From positions 3,968,001-4,032,000 of the forward strand of contig NZ_CP043641.1 of assembly GCF_014217625.1 (NCBI RefSeq): DNA of 64,000 bases, written 5' to 3'. The translations under genes and the position numbers were made by a program. Positions 41,995 through 50,379 of this stretch are shown in pieces; within the stretch, counting starts at the first letter, position 1; each line of letters starts with the position of its first letter. The notes beneath the pieces are model-generated. The model saw nothing but the letters and a program-made list of their open reading frames with translations. It searched no databases and was not told the DNA's origin. The DNA comes from Leifsonia shinshuensis. Lineage in GTDB: Bacteria; Actinomycetota; Actinomycetes; Actinomycetales; Microbacteriaceae.

Positions 41995-44900
41995 TCACAC
42001 CGGTATCTGCACCCGCGTGAACGCCCCCTTGCTGATGTACATCCCCCGCCCCGGAGGGAACTCCGACCGGTTCAGCCGGGGCAGCGGCGTCTTCAGCAGC
42101 AGGTCGCCCTCGATCGAGTCCGGCTGGAGCAGCAGCCCGCGGCGCCCGTTCTTCACCTCGCCGAGGAGCGGCCACGACGAGCCCCACGCACTCGTCTCCG
42201 CCTCCGCGACGAGCAGGTGGTCGCTGCGCCGGGCGGCGCGGACCAGCTCGACGATGGCGGAGTCCGCTGGCGTCTGCAGGAAGTCGCCGATGCTCTCCAC
42301 GAAGACAGCGATCCGGCCCTCGGTGTCCGGGTCCGCCACGGCCACCGCCAGGTCCTTGGCCAGCTCGGCGGCGGCGGCCGGGGTGAGCGCGGTGTCGGTC
42401 CAGAGCCCCGACGACGCCAGCGGCGAGCGTGCCGACCCGAGGTAGTAGAGCCGCGTCTCCGGGTCGAAGCGGGCGAGGGAGGCCGCGAGCGACGCGAGCG
42501 CGGTGCTGCGTCCGCTCGCGGGCGGCCCGGCGACCAGCATGGTCCCGCTCGGCTCGAAGCCGTACGGCCCGAGGTCGATGTCGCTCACGCCGAGCACCGG
42601 CGTCTCGGCATGCATGGCGGGCAGCGTCGCGAGCGCGACCTCCTTGGGCAGCGAGCCGATCGCCGGCGCGGGGAGGACGCCCGCCCGCTGCATCGCCTCC
42701 GCGAGCCTCCGCACGGCCTCCGATTGGTCCGCGACCGCGCGCGACCCGCCGAGCACGGCGATCTGCGTCTCGTAGCCGTCGACGATCGCGCGGCCGGGAG
42801 GCGACGCCGGCGAGAGGATGTCGCTCGGCACGTCGAGCATCCCGTAGCCGTCCTCCGCCAGCCGCAGCACGACGCGGCGCTGCACGAGCGAGCCGATCGC
42901 GGTGGGCACCGCGCCGGCCCGGTCGCCGGTGAGCGCGACGTGCATCCCGAGCCGGCGACCGTCGGCGAGGATGTCGCGGAAGACGTCGTACCACTGCGAC
43001 CGCCCGGCCGGGATCTCGAAGTCCTCGCGGAAGCTCGGGAAGCCGTCGACCAGCAGCAGGATGCGCGGCTCGTCGTGCCGGCCGGTCAGCGACCGGTACT
43101 CGGTGATGCTGGACGCGTTCGCCTCGGCGTACCGCGGCCCGCGCTCCTCCAGCACCTGTTTCAGCGTGCGGAACAGCCGGACGATCCGCTCGGCGTCGTC
43201 GCCCGGGATGATGGAGCCGACGTGCGGCAGCTTCTCCAGCATCCGGAGGCTGCCCGCGCCGAAGTCGAGGCCGTAGACGTGCACCGGCCCACCGCGCGGG
43301 GTGATCGCCGCCGCCGACGCGAGCGTGCGCAGCACCGTCGACTTGCCCGAACCTCCCGTGCCGTAGATCGCGAGGTTGCCGTCGATGTCGGGCCGGAAGT
43401 ACACCGGCCGCTGCTCCTGCCGGTCGGGGATGTCGGAGACGCCGAGCAGGAGCTCCGCATCGGTCCGCTGCCGCAGCAGGCCCAGGTCGTACCCGGCCGC
43501 CAGCTCGTCCAGCCAGGGCCGGCGCGGCGCCGGGATGTGCGCTGCCGCCTGCGCGCGGACGATCGCCGAGACGAGCCGCTGCTGGTCGGTGGGCCCGAGG
43601 TCGCGCTCCGGCTGCTCAGCCGGCCGCTCCTCCTCCCAGCGCACCTCGCCGCCGAAGCGCAGCTCGGCCACCTCGATGCCCGCGCGCTCGGGCTCGCGCG
43701 TGGTCCAGCCGCCGCCGTACGCCGACTGGAAGGTCACGAGCCGGCCGGGACCCGTCTTCGCCAGCCCGCGCCCGGGGAGTCCCGGGTCGAAATGGGCCGC
43801 GTCCGCGACACCGACGACGTCCTGGCTGTCCGACTCGTCGGCCATCCGCAGCGCGATCCGCAGGTTGGTGTTGGCGCGCAGGTTGTCCTTGATGACGCCG
43901 GCCGGCCGCTGCGTCGCCATGATCAGGTGGATACCGAGCGAGCGGCCGCGCTGGGCGATGTCCACGACGCCGTCCACGAACTCCGGCACCTCGCCGACGA
44001 GCGCGGCGAACTCGTCGATGACCAGCACGAGCGCGGGCGGGCTCTCCGGGTCGCCGCGCTTCTCCAGCTCCAGCAGGTCCTTCGCCTTCTTGCGGTTGAG
44101 CAGGTGCTCGCGATGGTGCAGCTCGGCGCGGAGGCTGGTCAGCGCACGCCGGACGAGGTGCGGAGAGAGGTCGGTGACGAGGCCGACGCAGTGCGGGAGG
44201 CTGACGCAGTCCGCGAAGGCCGACCCGCCCTTGTAGTCGACGAAGAGGAAGGTGACCCGGTCCGGGCTGTACTCGGCCGCCATCCCGAGCACCCACGCCT
44301 GCAGGAACTCGCTCTTCCCCGCTCCCGTCGTGCCGCCGACGAGCGCGTGCGGCCCCTGCGTGCGCAGGTCGAGGTGCATCGGGTCGACGCCGGAGGAGCC
44401 GACCGTGGCGCGCAGGGTCCCCGGCCGCCGCTTGGCCGGGCGGGCTCCGGCTGCGCGGTCGTGGATCGAGGCGTTCTGCCGCCAGCGGTCGATCACGGCG
44501 GACGACGACTCCGCGAGGTCGTGGCCGAGCAGCGTCACCAGCGACACCGCTCGCGGAAGGTCGCTCGCGTCGGCGACGAGCGCGCCGGAGTCGATCACCG
44601 GAGCCATCCGGCGGGCGAAGTCGAGCGCGGTGGCGGCGGAGACGGGCTCGGTGACCACATCGTCCACGGTCTCGCCGGTGCGGACGAACCCAGCGGTCGC
44701 GCGGTGCGGCTGGTCGGTGTGCGCGAGGTACGTGCGGCAGACGGCCGGCAGCGCGGCGAGATCGTCCGCGATCCAGACCGGGAACACCCCGGCGTCGGCC
44801 GCCGCTTCGGCGAACTGCACGAGCCTCGGGCGGTCGAGGGCGACGTCGTCGGAGATCACGACGACCACGGCCGGCACCGGCGACTGCGTGCCCTCGCCGG

Positions 44901-46479
44901 TGCGGCCGCCGCCGACCTCCGAGCCGCGCTCCTGCGCCGCGCGGTCCTGCTCCATCGCGCCGCGGCGCTGCGCACCCTTCCTGCTCGCCGCGAGCCGCTC
45001 CTCCACCAGGCCCTCCAGTGCGCTGAGCACCGACGCCGCACTCGACGCGCTGTCGGCCAGGTGACCGCCGGTGATCGGGCTGTGCGGAGACGACGTGTGC
45101 GGCATCCACTTGAGCCAGCCCAGCTCCTTCGACCAGCGCGGCGACACCAGCGCGGCCACGACCAGCTCGGCAGGCGAGTGGAGGGCGGTGAGCTGCACGA
45201 GGACCGAGTTGACCGAGCCGGCGGCGAGCTGCTCCGGCCCGGCGATCCCGAGCGCGCCCGACTCGTACAGGTTGTCCAGGACGGGCACGTCCTCCACCCG
45301 CTCGTGCGATCGGATGACCGCGTCGAGCCGCTCCTGGAACTCCGGGATCAGCTCGCCGCGCTCTGTCGCCTGCACGCTGTTGCGGGAGGTCATCGACCCG
45401 CGGCCGAGCTGGAGGTTGAGGAACGACCAGTGCTCGGGCCGCCGCGTCCAGAGCAGCGGCTCGCGGCGCACCGCCTGGGCCAGCGCGTCGGCCGTCGTCG
45501 GCGTCTCTGCGCGGCGCAGCTCGGTCTCGGCGCGGCGCTCCTCGTCCAGCCGGGCGCTCAGGGCGTCCAGGCGCTGCTCGAAGACGACGATCTGCTTCGC
45601 CAGCTTGCGCTTGCCGCGCGTGCGGTTCGCGAAGAAGTTGCCGGCGAGCATCACGGGGGAGAGCAGCACGAACAGCAGGGTCGTCGGCTGCCGGGTCAGG
45701 GCGAACATCGCGCCGCCGAGCAGCAAGGGCGTGATCATGGCCAGCAGCGGGAAGGGCGGGTCGTCCTTCTCGCCCGGCACCTCGGGCGCGGCGAACACCT
45801 GGCCCGCGTAGCGCCGCTCGACGCGCGGGGAGCGGTTGAAGAACACCGGCCCGGCGGTCGGCGTCGCCGCGGGCAGCGTCTCCGACCCGGCGGCGACGGT
45901 CAGCGCGACCTCGGTGTCCCCGATCAGCATCGTCTCCGTGCGCCGCACCGTGAAGCGCGTCACCACGCCGCCGTCGACGACCACGCCGTTGGCCGAGCCG
46001 AGGTCCACGACCTCCACGCCGTCGCCGGCCTCGAAGCGGACGTGGCGTTTCGACACCAACGGGTCCTGGAGCACGATGTCGCAGTCCTCGTCGCGGCCGA
46101 GCACGGTGGAGCCGGCGCGCAGCGCGAACTCCGTCCCGGCCTCCGGGCCGCTCACGACCCGGAGCGTGGCGACCACCGGGGCCTCGCCCAGCTGCGGCGG
46201 GGCGTAGTGGAGGCCCGCGTCCGCGAGCGCGACCGTCGCGCCGCTGCCGATCCACGCCTCGCCGACCGGCGCGTCCGGCGGCAGGATGAGCGGCTCGGCC
46301 TGCCCGGGGAGCTGCGCGCGCAGCGTGAGCGCGCCGCCCTCGCCCGCCGGCCCGGTGCGCTTCGGGTCGATCCGGGCGATGGTCGCAGCGACCTCCGAGA
46401 TGCTGGCGGCGGCGTCGGCGGTGACCACGATGTCGTCCGTGCTGCCGGCGGACCGGGCGAGAGTGAGTTTGAGGCGCAC
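41995..46479 (-). CDS. FHA-containing type VII secretion ATPase (EccC/EssC-like, FtsK/SpoIIIE family)
   Basis: This 1494-residue motor of type VII secretion recognises WXG100-type substrates. A ubiquitin-like N-terminal fold comes first. An FHA domain (about 95-165: STVLGRDEDCDIVLQDPLVSKRHVRF and DLGSANGVVVDGG) and two membrane helices (about 245-285) follow. Three FtsK-type ATPase domains have P-loops GGTTGAGKSEF (about 714), GTGGSGKST (about 1038) and GPPASGRST (about 1317). The third has Arg where Lys is expected, so it probably does not hydrolyse ATP. The FHA resembles EssC more than mycobacterial EccC. GTG 46479 is chosen because a -10 box ends 8 bases upstream, and GTG 46488 would overlap that box. 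It is divergent from the substrate genes. No EccB, EccD, EccE or mycosin gene is in the window. Confidence 0.92.
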   Translation of the reverse strand: MRLKLTLARSAGSTDDIVVTADAAASISEVAATIARIDPKRTGPAGEGGALTLRAQLPGQAEPLILPPDAPVGEAWIGSGATVALADAGLHYAPPQLGEAPVVATLRVVSGPEAGTEFALRAGSTVLGRDEDCDIVLQDPLVSKRHVRFEAGDGVEVVDLGSANGVVVDGGVVTRFTVRRTETMLIGDTEVALTVAAGSETLPAATPTAGPVFFNRSPRVERRYAGQVFAAPEVPGEKDDPPFPLLAMITPLLLGGAMFALTRQPTTLLFVLLSPVMLAGNFFANRTRGKRKLAKQIVVFEQRLDALSARLDEERRAETELRRAETPTTADALAQAVRREPLLWTRRPEHWSFLNLQLGRGSMTSRNSVQATERGELIPEFQERLDAVIRSHERVEDVPVLDNLYESGALGIAGPEQLAAGSVNSVLVQLTALHSPAELVVAALVSPRWSKELGWLKWMPHTSSPHSPITGGHLADSASSAASVLSALEGLVEERLAASRKGAQRRGAMEQDRAAQERGSEVGGGRTGEGTQSPVPAVVVVISDDVALDRPRLVQFAEAAADAGVFPVWIADDLAALPAVCRTYLAHTDQPHRATAGFVRTGETVDDVVTEPVSAATALDFARRMAPVIDSGALVADASDLPRAVSLVTLLGHDLAESSSAVIDRWRQNASIHDRAAGARPAKRRPGTLRATVGSSGVDPMHLDLRTQGPHALVGGTTGAGKSEFLQAWVLGMAAEYSPDRVTFLFVDYKGGSAFADCVSLPHCVGLVTDLSPHLVRRALTSLRAELHHREHLLNRKKAKDLLELEKRGDPESPPALVLVIDEFAALVGEVPEFVDGVVDIAQRGRSLGIHLIMATQRPAGVIKDNLRANTNLRIALRMADESDSQDVVGVADAAHFDPGLPGRGLAKTGPGRLVTFQSAYGGGWTTREPERAGIEVAELRFGGEVRWEEERPAEQPERDLGPTDQQRLVSAIVRAQAAAHIPAPRRPWLDELAAGYDLGLLRQRTDAELLLGVSDIPDRQEQRPVYFRPDIDGNLAIYGTGGSGKSTVLRTLASAAAITPRGGPVHVYGLDFGAGSLRMLEKLPHVGSIIPGDDAERIVRLFRTLKQVLEERGPRYAEANASSITEYRSLTGRHDEPRILLLVDGFPSFREDFEIPAGRSQWYDVFRDILADGRRLGMHVALTGDRAGAVPTAIGSLVQRRVVLRLAEDGYGMLDVPSDILSPASPPGRAIVDGYETQIAVLGGSRAVADQSEAVRRLAEAMQRAGVLPAPAIGSLPKEVALATLPAMHAETPVLGVSDIDLGPYGFEPSGTMLVAGPPASGRSTALASLAASLARFDPETRLYYLGSARSPLASSGLWTDTALTPAAAAELAKDLAVAVADPDTEGRIAVFVESIGDFLQTPADSAIVELVRAARRSDHLLVAEAETSAWGSSWPLLGEVKNGRRGLLLQPDSIEGDLLLKTPLPRLNRSEFPPGRGMYISKGAFTRVQIPV

Positions 46480-46485
46480 GATACG

Positions 46486-46534
46486 CACCCTACCCACGCG
46501 CGCGAGCGCGGCCGATGGGGACCGCTCCCCATCG
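46486..46534 (-). promoter_or_regulatory. Minus-strand promoter of the T7SS ATPase gene with shared palindrome
   Basis: The palindrome CGATGGGGA-N4-TCCCCATCG (46513-46534) reads the same on both strands. On the minus strand, GGTAGGGTG (46494-46486) begins exactly 21 bases after the last base of TCCCCAT. This copies the spacing seen on the plus strand here and at 50270-50317. The -10 would be TAGGGT (46492-46487), giving a leaderless start at GTG 46479. Confidence 0.7.
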
Positions 46535-46561
46535 AGATGCGCGTGGCCCCGCGGTAGCGTG
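46513..46561 (+). promoter_or_regulatory. Plus-strand promoter of the T7SS substrate operon with shared palindrome
   Basis: The same palindrome (46513-46534) is followed on the plus strand, 21 bases after TCCCCAT, by GGTAGCGTG (46553-46561), with a TAGCGT -10 at 46555-46560. Transcription near 46567 would put the palindrome centre at about -43, a normal place for an activator that overlaps the -35 region. No good -35 hexamer is present, which also favours activation. Confidence 0.7.
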
Positions 46562-46610
46562 CTCAACGCCAGGATGCCCGAGACGACTGCAGGCCCGTGA
46601 AGGGGGAGAC

Positions 46611-46901
46611 GTGTCCGACCTCGTACTCAAGCTGGATGAGCTGATCCAGCTGCGCGACGACCTCGACGCCGTGGTGCGCGAGTTCCACGACGCCGACGAA
46701 TTCAGCGACTCGGTCGCCGCGGCCACCGGCCACGACGCCCTCGAAGGCCACGTGCGCGACTTCGCCCACAAGTGGAACGAGAAGCGCAAGAGCATGACGG
46801 ACAACGTCTCCAACGTGCAGAAGGTCATCGCAGCGGTCGCGGACAACTTCACCAAGGTCGACGGCGACCTGGCGAAGGCGCTCGACGAGAAGAAGAAGTA
46901 G
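46611..46901 (+). CDS. Small helical type VII secretion-associated protein (WXG100-like)
   Basis: This 96-residue, almost entirely helical protein (VLKLDELIQLRDDLDAVVREFHDADEF, then HVRDFAHKWNEKRKSM, then VIAAVADNFTKVDGDLAKAL) has the size and two-helix layout of ESX substrates but no clear WXG turn. The pattern GHDALEGHVRDFAHKW is one I associate with partner proteins encoded beside T7SS effectors in actinobacteria. It probably pairs with or escorts the protein encoded 10 bases downstream. GTG 46611 has AGGGGGAG just upstream. It is expressed from the palindrome promoter. Confidence 0.7.
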   Translation: MSDLVLKLDELIQLRDDLDAVVREFHDADEFSDSVAAATGHDALEGHVRDFAHKWNEKRKSMTDNVSNVQKVIAAVADNFTKVDGDLAKALDEKKK

Positions 46902-46911
46902 GGGAGGGCGC

Positions 46912-48282
46912 ATGAGCGACCGCGAGTTCCAGCCGCTGGCGGGCGACCCCGACCTGCTCGAGACCAAGGCCAAGCACTACCAGGCGATCGGGGAGGCCAT
47001 CCAGCGGGCCTCCAAGGAACTGAACAAGATCCACGACCTGGACGGTTACAAATCGCAGGCCGTGTCCAAGCTGCAGGAGATGTCGAAGGACACCGCCGAC
47101 GACATCACCAAGGCGAAGGACCGCTACTCCACGACCGCCACCGCCCTGCTGACCTACGCCTCCACGCTGCGGGAGGCCAAGGACGACGCCGACAAGGCGA
47201 TCGCGCTGATCGGCCAGAAGCAGGGCGACGCCGACGCCGCCGCGAAGACGGCGGCGACGGCCCACAGCGACGCGCAGAACGCGAAGCCGGAGGACGCCTC
47301 CACGGCGAACAAGGCCGCGACCGACGCCGCCGACGCCTCCCGCAGCGCGAACGCCGCCCTCCAGGCCGCGCACCAGGCCTGGTACGACGCCCGCGACAAG
47401 AAGGACGCGGCGGCGCAGAAGGCCATCGACGCGATCGTGGACGTGGTCGACCACCACAACAACGGGCTGGTCAACCCGGGGTTCTGGGACAAGGTCATGG
47501 ACGTGATCAGCACGATCGGCGACATCGCGGGAGTGCTGGCGATCTTCCTCTCCTGGGTGCCCATCCTCGGCCAGGTGCTGGTGGTGATCGCGCTCGTCGC
47601 GTCGGTGATCAAACTGATCGACTCGATCGTGAAGTTCGCGAACGGCGAGGGCAGCTTCCTCGACATCGTCGGCGCCGCGGTCGGCGTCGCGCTCAGCCTG
47701 TTCGGCGGCCGGATCTTCGCGTTCCTCGGCAAGGCCGCCCGCATCAAGGGCCTGGCCCGCCTGCCGAAGCTGGTCGGCGGCGTCCGCACCTCGCCCAACG
47801 CGATGCTGAAGATGCAGATCGGCAAACGCCTGATGAAGTCCGCGACGACGAAGCTGTTCGACAAGCCGCTGAACGACGTCAACCCGATCAAGATCTGGCA
47901 GGCAGCCGGGGAGTCCGCGGCGGGCCAGCGGGCAGCGTACAAGGCGCTGTTCACGGACGGCGCCGACAAGATGAAGGCGCTGCGCACCCTCGCCGGCATC
48001 GACCAGAACATCACCAAGGCCGTCTCCCACGACCTGCGGGCGAAGGAGTTCAACCCGCTGACCGCGGTCGCCGCGTACCATCAGGGCAGCGTGCTGTTCA
48101 ACAAGGGGGTCGACCTGGTGAACGCTCCTGGAAAGGTCGACGGCCTCGTGAACAAGGTCTCGGGAGGCCCGAGCCACAGCGACCTCCCGAAGCTGCCGAG
48201 CCTCGACCTCACCAAGTTCGCGCTCGACAACGCGGACAAGTACGCGCCCACCTACAAGAGCAACAACGTCTGGGGAGGCTGA
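46912..48282 (+). CDS. Candidate type VII-secreted protein with N-terminal T7SS signal domain and membrane-active centre
   Basis: This 456-residue protein has a helical N-terminus (about 1-95: FQPLAGDPDLLETKAKHYQAIGEAI, then LDGYKSQAVSKLQEM) that fits the putative T7SS signal fold, with Tyr where Trp is usual. An Ala/Asp/Lys-rich coiled coil follows (about 95-180). The centre (about 195-285) is strongly hydrophobic: IAGVLAIFLSWVPILGQVLVVIALVASVIKL and IVGAAVGVALSLFGGRIFAFLG. The C-terminal 170 residues are basic and helical and end NNVWGG. It may be a secreted, membrane-inserting effector or a large scaffold. No enzyme motif is seen. It is followed by two small proteins that could be chaperones or immunity factors. 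Confidence 0.65.
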   Translation: MSDREFQPLAGDPDLLETKAKHYQAIGEAIQRASKELNKIHDLDGYKSQAVSKLQEMSKDTADDITKAKDRYSTTATALLTYASTLREAKDDADKAIALIGQKQGDADAAAKTAATAHSDAQNAKPEDASTANKAATDAADASRSANAALQAAHQAWYDARDKKDAAAQKAIDAIVDVVDHHNNGLVNPGFWDKVMDVISTIGDIAGVLAIFLSWVPILGQVLVVIALVASVIKLIDSIVKFANGEGSFLDIVGAAVGVALSLFGGRIFAFLGKAARIKGLARLPKLVGGVRTSPNAMLKMQIGKRLMKSATTKLFDKPLNDVNPIKIWQAAGESAAGQRAAYKALFTDGADKMKALRTLAGIDQNITKAVSHDLRAKEFNPLTAVAAYHQGSVLFNKGVDLVNAPGKVDGLVNKVSGGPSHSDLPKLPSLDLTKFALDNADKYAPTYKSNNVWGG

Positions 48283-48287
48283 GCACC

Positions 48288-48902
48288 GTGTCCCTGCTCG
48301 GACCACGCGACATCGTCGGCATCGAGTTCGACGCGCCGGAGGGCTGGTACGACGTCGAGCTGCTGGGCGAGACCGGCTCCGACGACTGGCCGGAGCGCCA
48401 GGCCGCCGCGCTCGACGCGGCGCCCATCGTCCCGCAGCTGCGGGCGCTGCAGCAGGTGCTGCACGCAGAGGACCCGACCGGCGCCACCCGCGCACGGGTC
48501 TTCGTCCCTGTGCCGTCGGCGGGCGTGATCAACGCCTACCAGACCTATGAGCTGCTGCAGCTGGAGGTGGACGACAGCCCGGAGAGCTACCTCGCAGCGA
48601 CCGACGCCGAGTCCGGCCGCCGCGAGCCGGGCTACGAGGTGATCGGCTACCGTTCCTGGCGCAGCGCGCATCCGCTGGGCGAGCTCGTCGGCTTCACGCA
48701 CCTCACGGCGCTCGCCGACAGCGCGGACGCCGACGACGCCCTGCTCGAGCAGCGCGTCGTGTTCGCGATCTTCCCGGTCGGCTCGGCGCAGGCCTTCCAC
48801 ACGATCTTCCGCTCCGGCTTCATCGGCGGGTTCGACGACATGGTCGCCGACACCCAGGCGATCGTGGACTCGGTGCGCGTGACGCTGGGGGAGGCCGCAT
48901 GA
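48288..48902 (+). CDS. PsbP/Mog1-like protein of the type VII locus (first copy)
   Basis: This 204-residue soluble protein has no signal peptide. Its opening IEFDAPEGWYDVEL and alternating beta-strand pattern, with FPVGSAQAFHTIFRSGFIGGFDDMVADTQAIVDSVRVTL at the end (strand then final helix), recall PsbP/Mog1-type folds such as mycobacterial LpqN. That comparison is by eye. It resembles the next gene product in layout, so the two may be ancient paralogues. GTG 48288 is 5 bases after the candidate effector stop. A chaperone, immunity or assembly role in secretion is possible but unproven. Confidence 0.6.
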   Translation: MSLLGPRDIVGIEFDAPEGWYDVELLGETGSDDWPERQAAALDAAPIVPQLRALQQVLHAEDPTGATRARVFVPVPSAGVINAYQTYELLQLEVDDSPESYLAATDAESGRREPGYEVIGYRSWRSAHPLGELVGFTHLTALADSADADDALLEQRVVFAIFPVGSAQAFHTIFRSGFIGGFDDMVADTQAIVDSVRVTLGEAA

Positions 48903-49492
48903 GCGACGTGCGGGCGGTCACCATCGCGGACGAGCTGACCATCGTGTTCCCCGGCACGTGGGCGATGATCCCGTTGCACGACGAGGCCGCGGCCTCCCGG
49001 CGGATCAACCGCCTGGTGGCCGAGCGCGTCGGGCGCGCCGACCGGCTGGCCCGCGTGCGCCGCACGGCCAAGACCGAGCTGGAGAAGCTGGTCGCGCTCG
49101 CCGACGACACCGACGCCTTCGCGCTGGCGATGTCTATGGAGATCCTGCCCGGCGTCCCGTTCCCGGCCTCCATCGTGATGGCGCGGGAGGAGCTGCCCGG
49201 CGGCGCGGAGGACGACCTCGCGGAGCGGCTGGAGCGGGCGTTCCCGGACGCCGATCCGCTGACCTTCTCGTTCGGTCCCGTCCGGCGCCGCTCGATCGTG
49301 CGGCAGACGACGTACGAGGAGGAGTCCGCTCCGGAGCTCGTGGCCGACTACCGGTTCGCGGCTCCCGACGGGGAGCGGCTGATCCACCTGCGCGTGAACG
49401 CGCCGATGGCGACCGACGCCGAGCTCTACCTGGAGCTCTTCGACGCGATCGTGGACTCCATCACCTTCCGCGCGGCGCTGCCGCGCCCGTAG
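48899..49492 (+). CDS. PsbP/Mog1-like protein of the type VII locus (second copy)
   Basis: This 197-residue cytosolic protein overlaps the preceding gene by ATGA. It begins ADELTIVFPGTWAMIPL, similar to the opening strand of its neighbour. It continues with an Arg-rich helix (about 30-60) and ends YLELFDAIVDSITFRAAL, which matches the neighbour's final helix and strand. No catalytic motif is seen. The paired presence and coupling suggest that the two proteins act together, perhaps as a heterodimer. Function is unknown. Its last 32 bases overlap the 3' end of the opposing membrane-protein gene. Confidence 0.6.
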   Translation: MSDVRAVTIADELTIVFPGTWAMIPLHDEAAASRRINRLVAERVGRADRLARVRRTAKTELEKLVALADDTDAFALAMSMEILPGVPFPASIVMAREELPGGAEDDLAERLERAFPDADPLTFSFGPVRRRSIVRQTTYEEESAPELVADYRFAAPDGERLIHLRVNAPMATDAELYLELFDAIVDSITFRAALPRP

Positions 49493-50225
49493 CGGCCCGC
49501 GCGCCCGCGGCGGCCCGGTAGGCGCGCACGACCAGCACCACTGCGGCGGCCACCAGTGCGGCGGTCACGACGGTCCAGACGACGGCGGCGACCGGCCCGA
49601 CCGGCCAGAGCAGCCAGCCGGCCAGCAGGAACGACGCGAGCCCGTAGGGGAGGCCGGCCAGCAGCACGGCGCGGCTCGGCTTCCAGCCGAGGAACATCAG
49701 CCGCACCCAGAACTCCGCCCACGGCGTCACGCGGACCGGAAGCAGCGACATCGCCGTCGGCGCAACGGTGACCGGGCCGATCGCGTTCCGCGACCAGCCC
49801 GTGCTCGACAGCCGCTCGCCCGCGTAGCCGGGCGACAGGCTGCGGACGACGTACGTCCACGACAGCACCGCGAGCGGCACGGTGCCGAGCGCCAGCGCGA
49901 CGAACGCGTAGCCGAGCAGCGGCACCAGCACGATCACCGCGAACGCCAGGAAGAGGACGAGCACGGCGACGTCCGATCCGGCGAAGAAGCCCCGCGTCGT
50001 GAAGTCCGGGTTGGAGGTCGCCAGCCCGACGGTCAGCGCGGCGGGGAGGGCGAGGACGACGGCGGCGAGCACCGTCCACACCACGGCGACCAGCAGGTAG
50101 CCGAGCGGGCGCCAGGCCCGCTCCGCCCCGGACGGCGGCGTGGCTGCGCGATCGGAGCGCGAGCGGCCCGCGGCACGGGCAGCGGGTGAGGCCGAGTTGG
50201 GCTTCATCGGGCTGTAGGAGGGCAT
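49461..50225 (-). CDS. Integral membrane protein in the type VII locus
   Basis: This 254-residue protein has a basic cytoplasmic N-terminus (about 45 residues) and five to six hydrophobic helices (about residues 45-70, 87-106, 108-135, 190-210 and 215-240). Candidate segments are LGYLLVAVVWTVLAAVVLALPAALTVGLA and VAVLVLFLAFAVIVLVPLLGYAFVALALG. It shows no similarity I can name to EccB, EccD or EccE. Its position between secretion genes makes a channel or accessory role possible. ATG 50225 is 8 bases after TAGCCT (50238-50233, minus strand), so a leaderless transcript is likely. It overlaps the upstream gene tail to tail. Confidence 0.65.
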   Translation of the reverse strand: MPSYSPMKPNSASPAARAAGRSRSDRAATPPSGAERAWRPLGYLLVAVVWTVLAAVVLALPAALTVGLATSNPDFTTRGFFAGSDVAVLVLFLAFAVIVLVPLLGYAFVALALGTVPLAVLSWTYVVRSLSPGYAGERLSSTGWSRNAIGPVTVAPTAMSLLPVRVTPWAEFWVRLMFLGWKPSRAVLLAGLPYGLASFLLAGWLLWPVGPVAAVVWTVVTAALVAAAVVLVVRAYRAAAGARAATGAAAPRGR

Positions 50226-50269
50226 GCGACCCAGGCTAGACCGCGCCGTCCGCCCGGGCGAGGCGGCCC

Positions 50270-50317
50270 GATGGGGAGTCCTCCCCATTCCCTCCCCGCC
50301 GGGCCGCTGGTTAGGTG
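50270..50317 (+). promoter_or_regulatory. Promoter of the WXG100 gene with the shared palindrome
   Basis: ATGGGGA-GTCC-TCCCCAT (50271-50288, extended by G at 50270) is followed, exactly 21 bases after its last base, by GGTTAGGTG (50309-50317). Arms, 4-base spacer and offset are the same as in the divergent promoter at 46486-46561. Transcription near 50323 would leave about 57 bases before ATG 50380. Confidence 0.72.
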
Positions 50318-50379
50318 GGAGTCAGCCGGCCGGCCCGAGCGCCCGGCCTCCAGACCACACCGAAGGGGACAACACACTC

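Noticed and set aside
41890..46557. A 1555-codon plus-strand frame opposite the type VII ATPase gene
   Set aside because: The translation is Arg/His/Gln-rich without motifs. The minus-strand frame has clear FHA and FtsK motifs.
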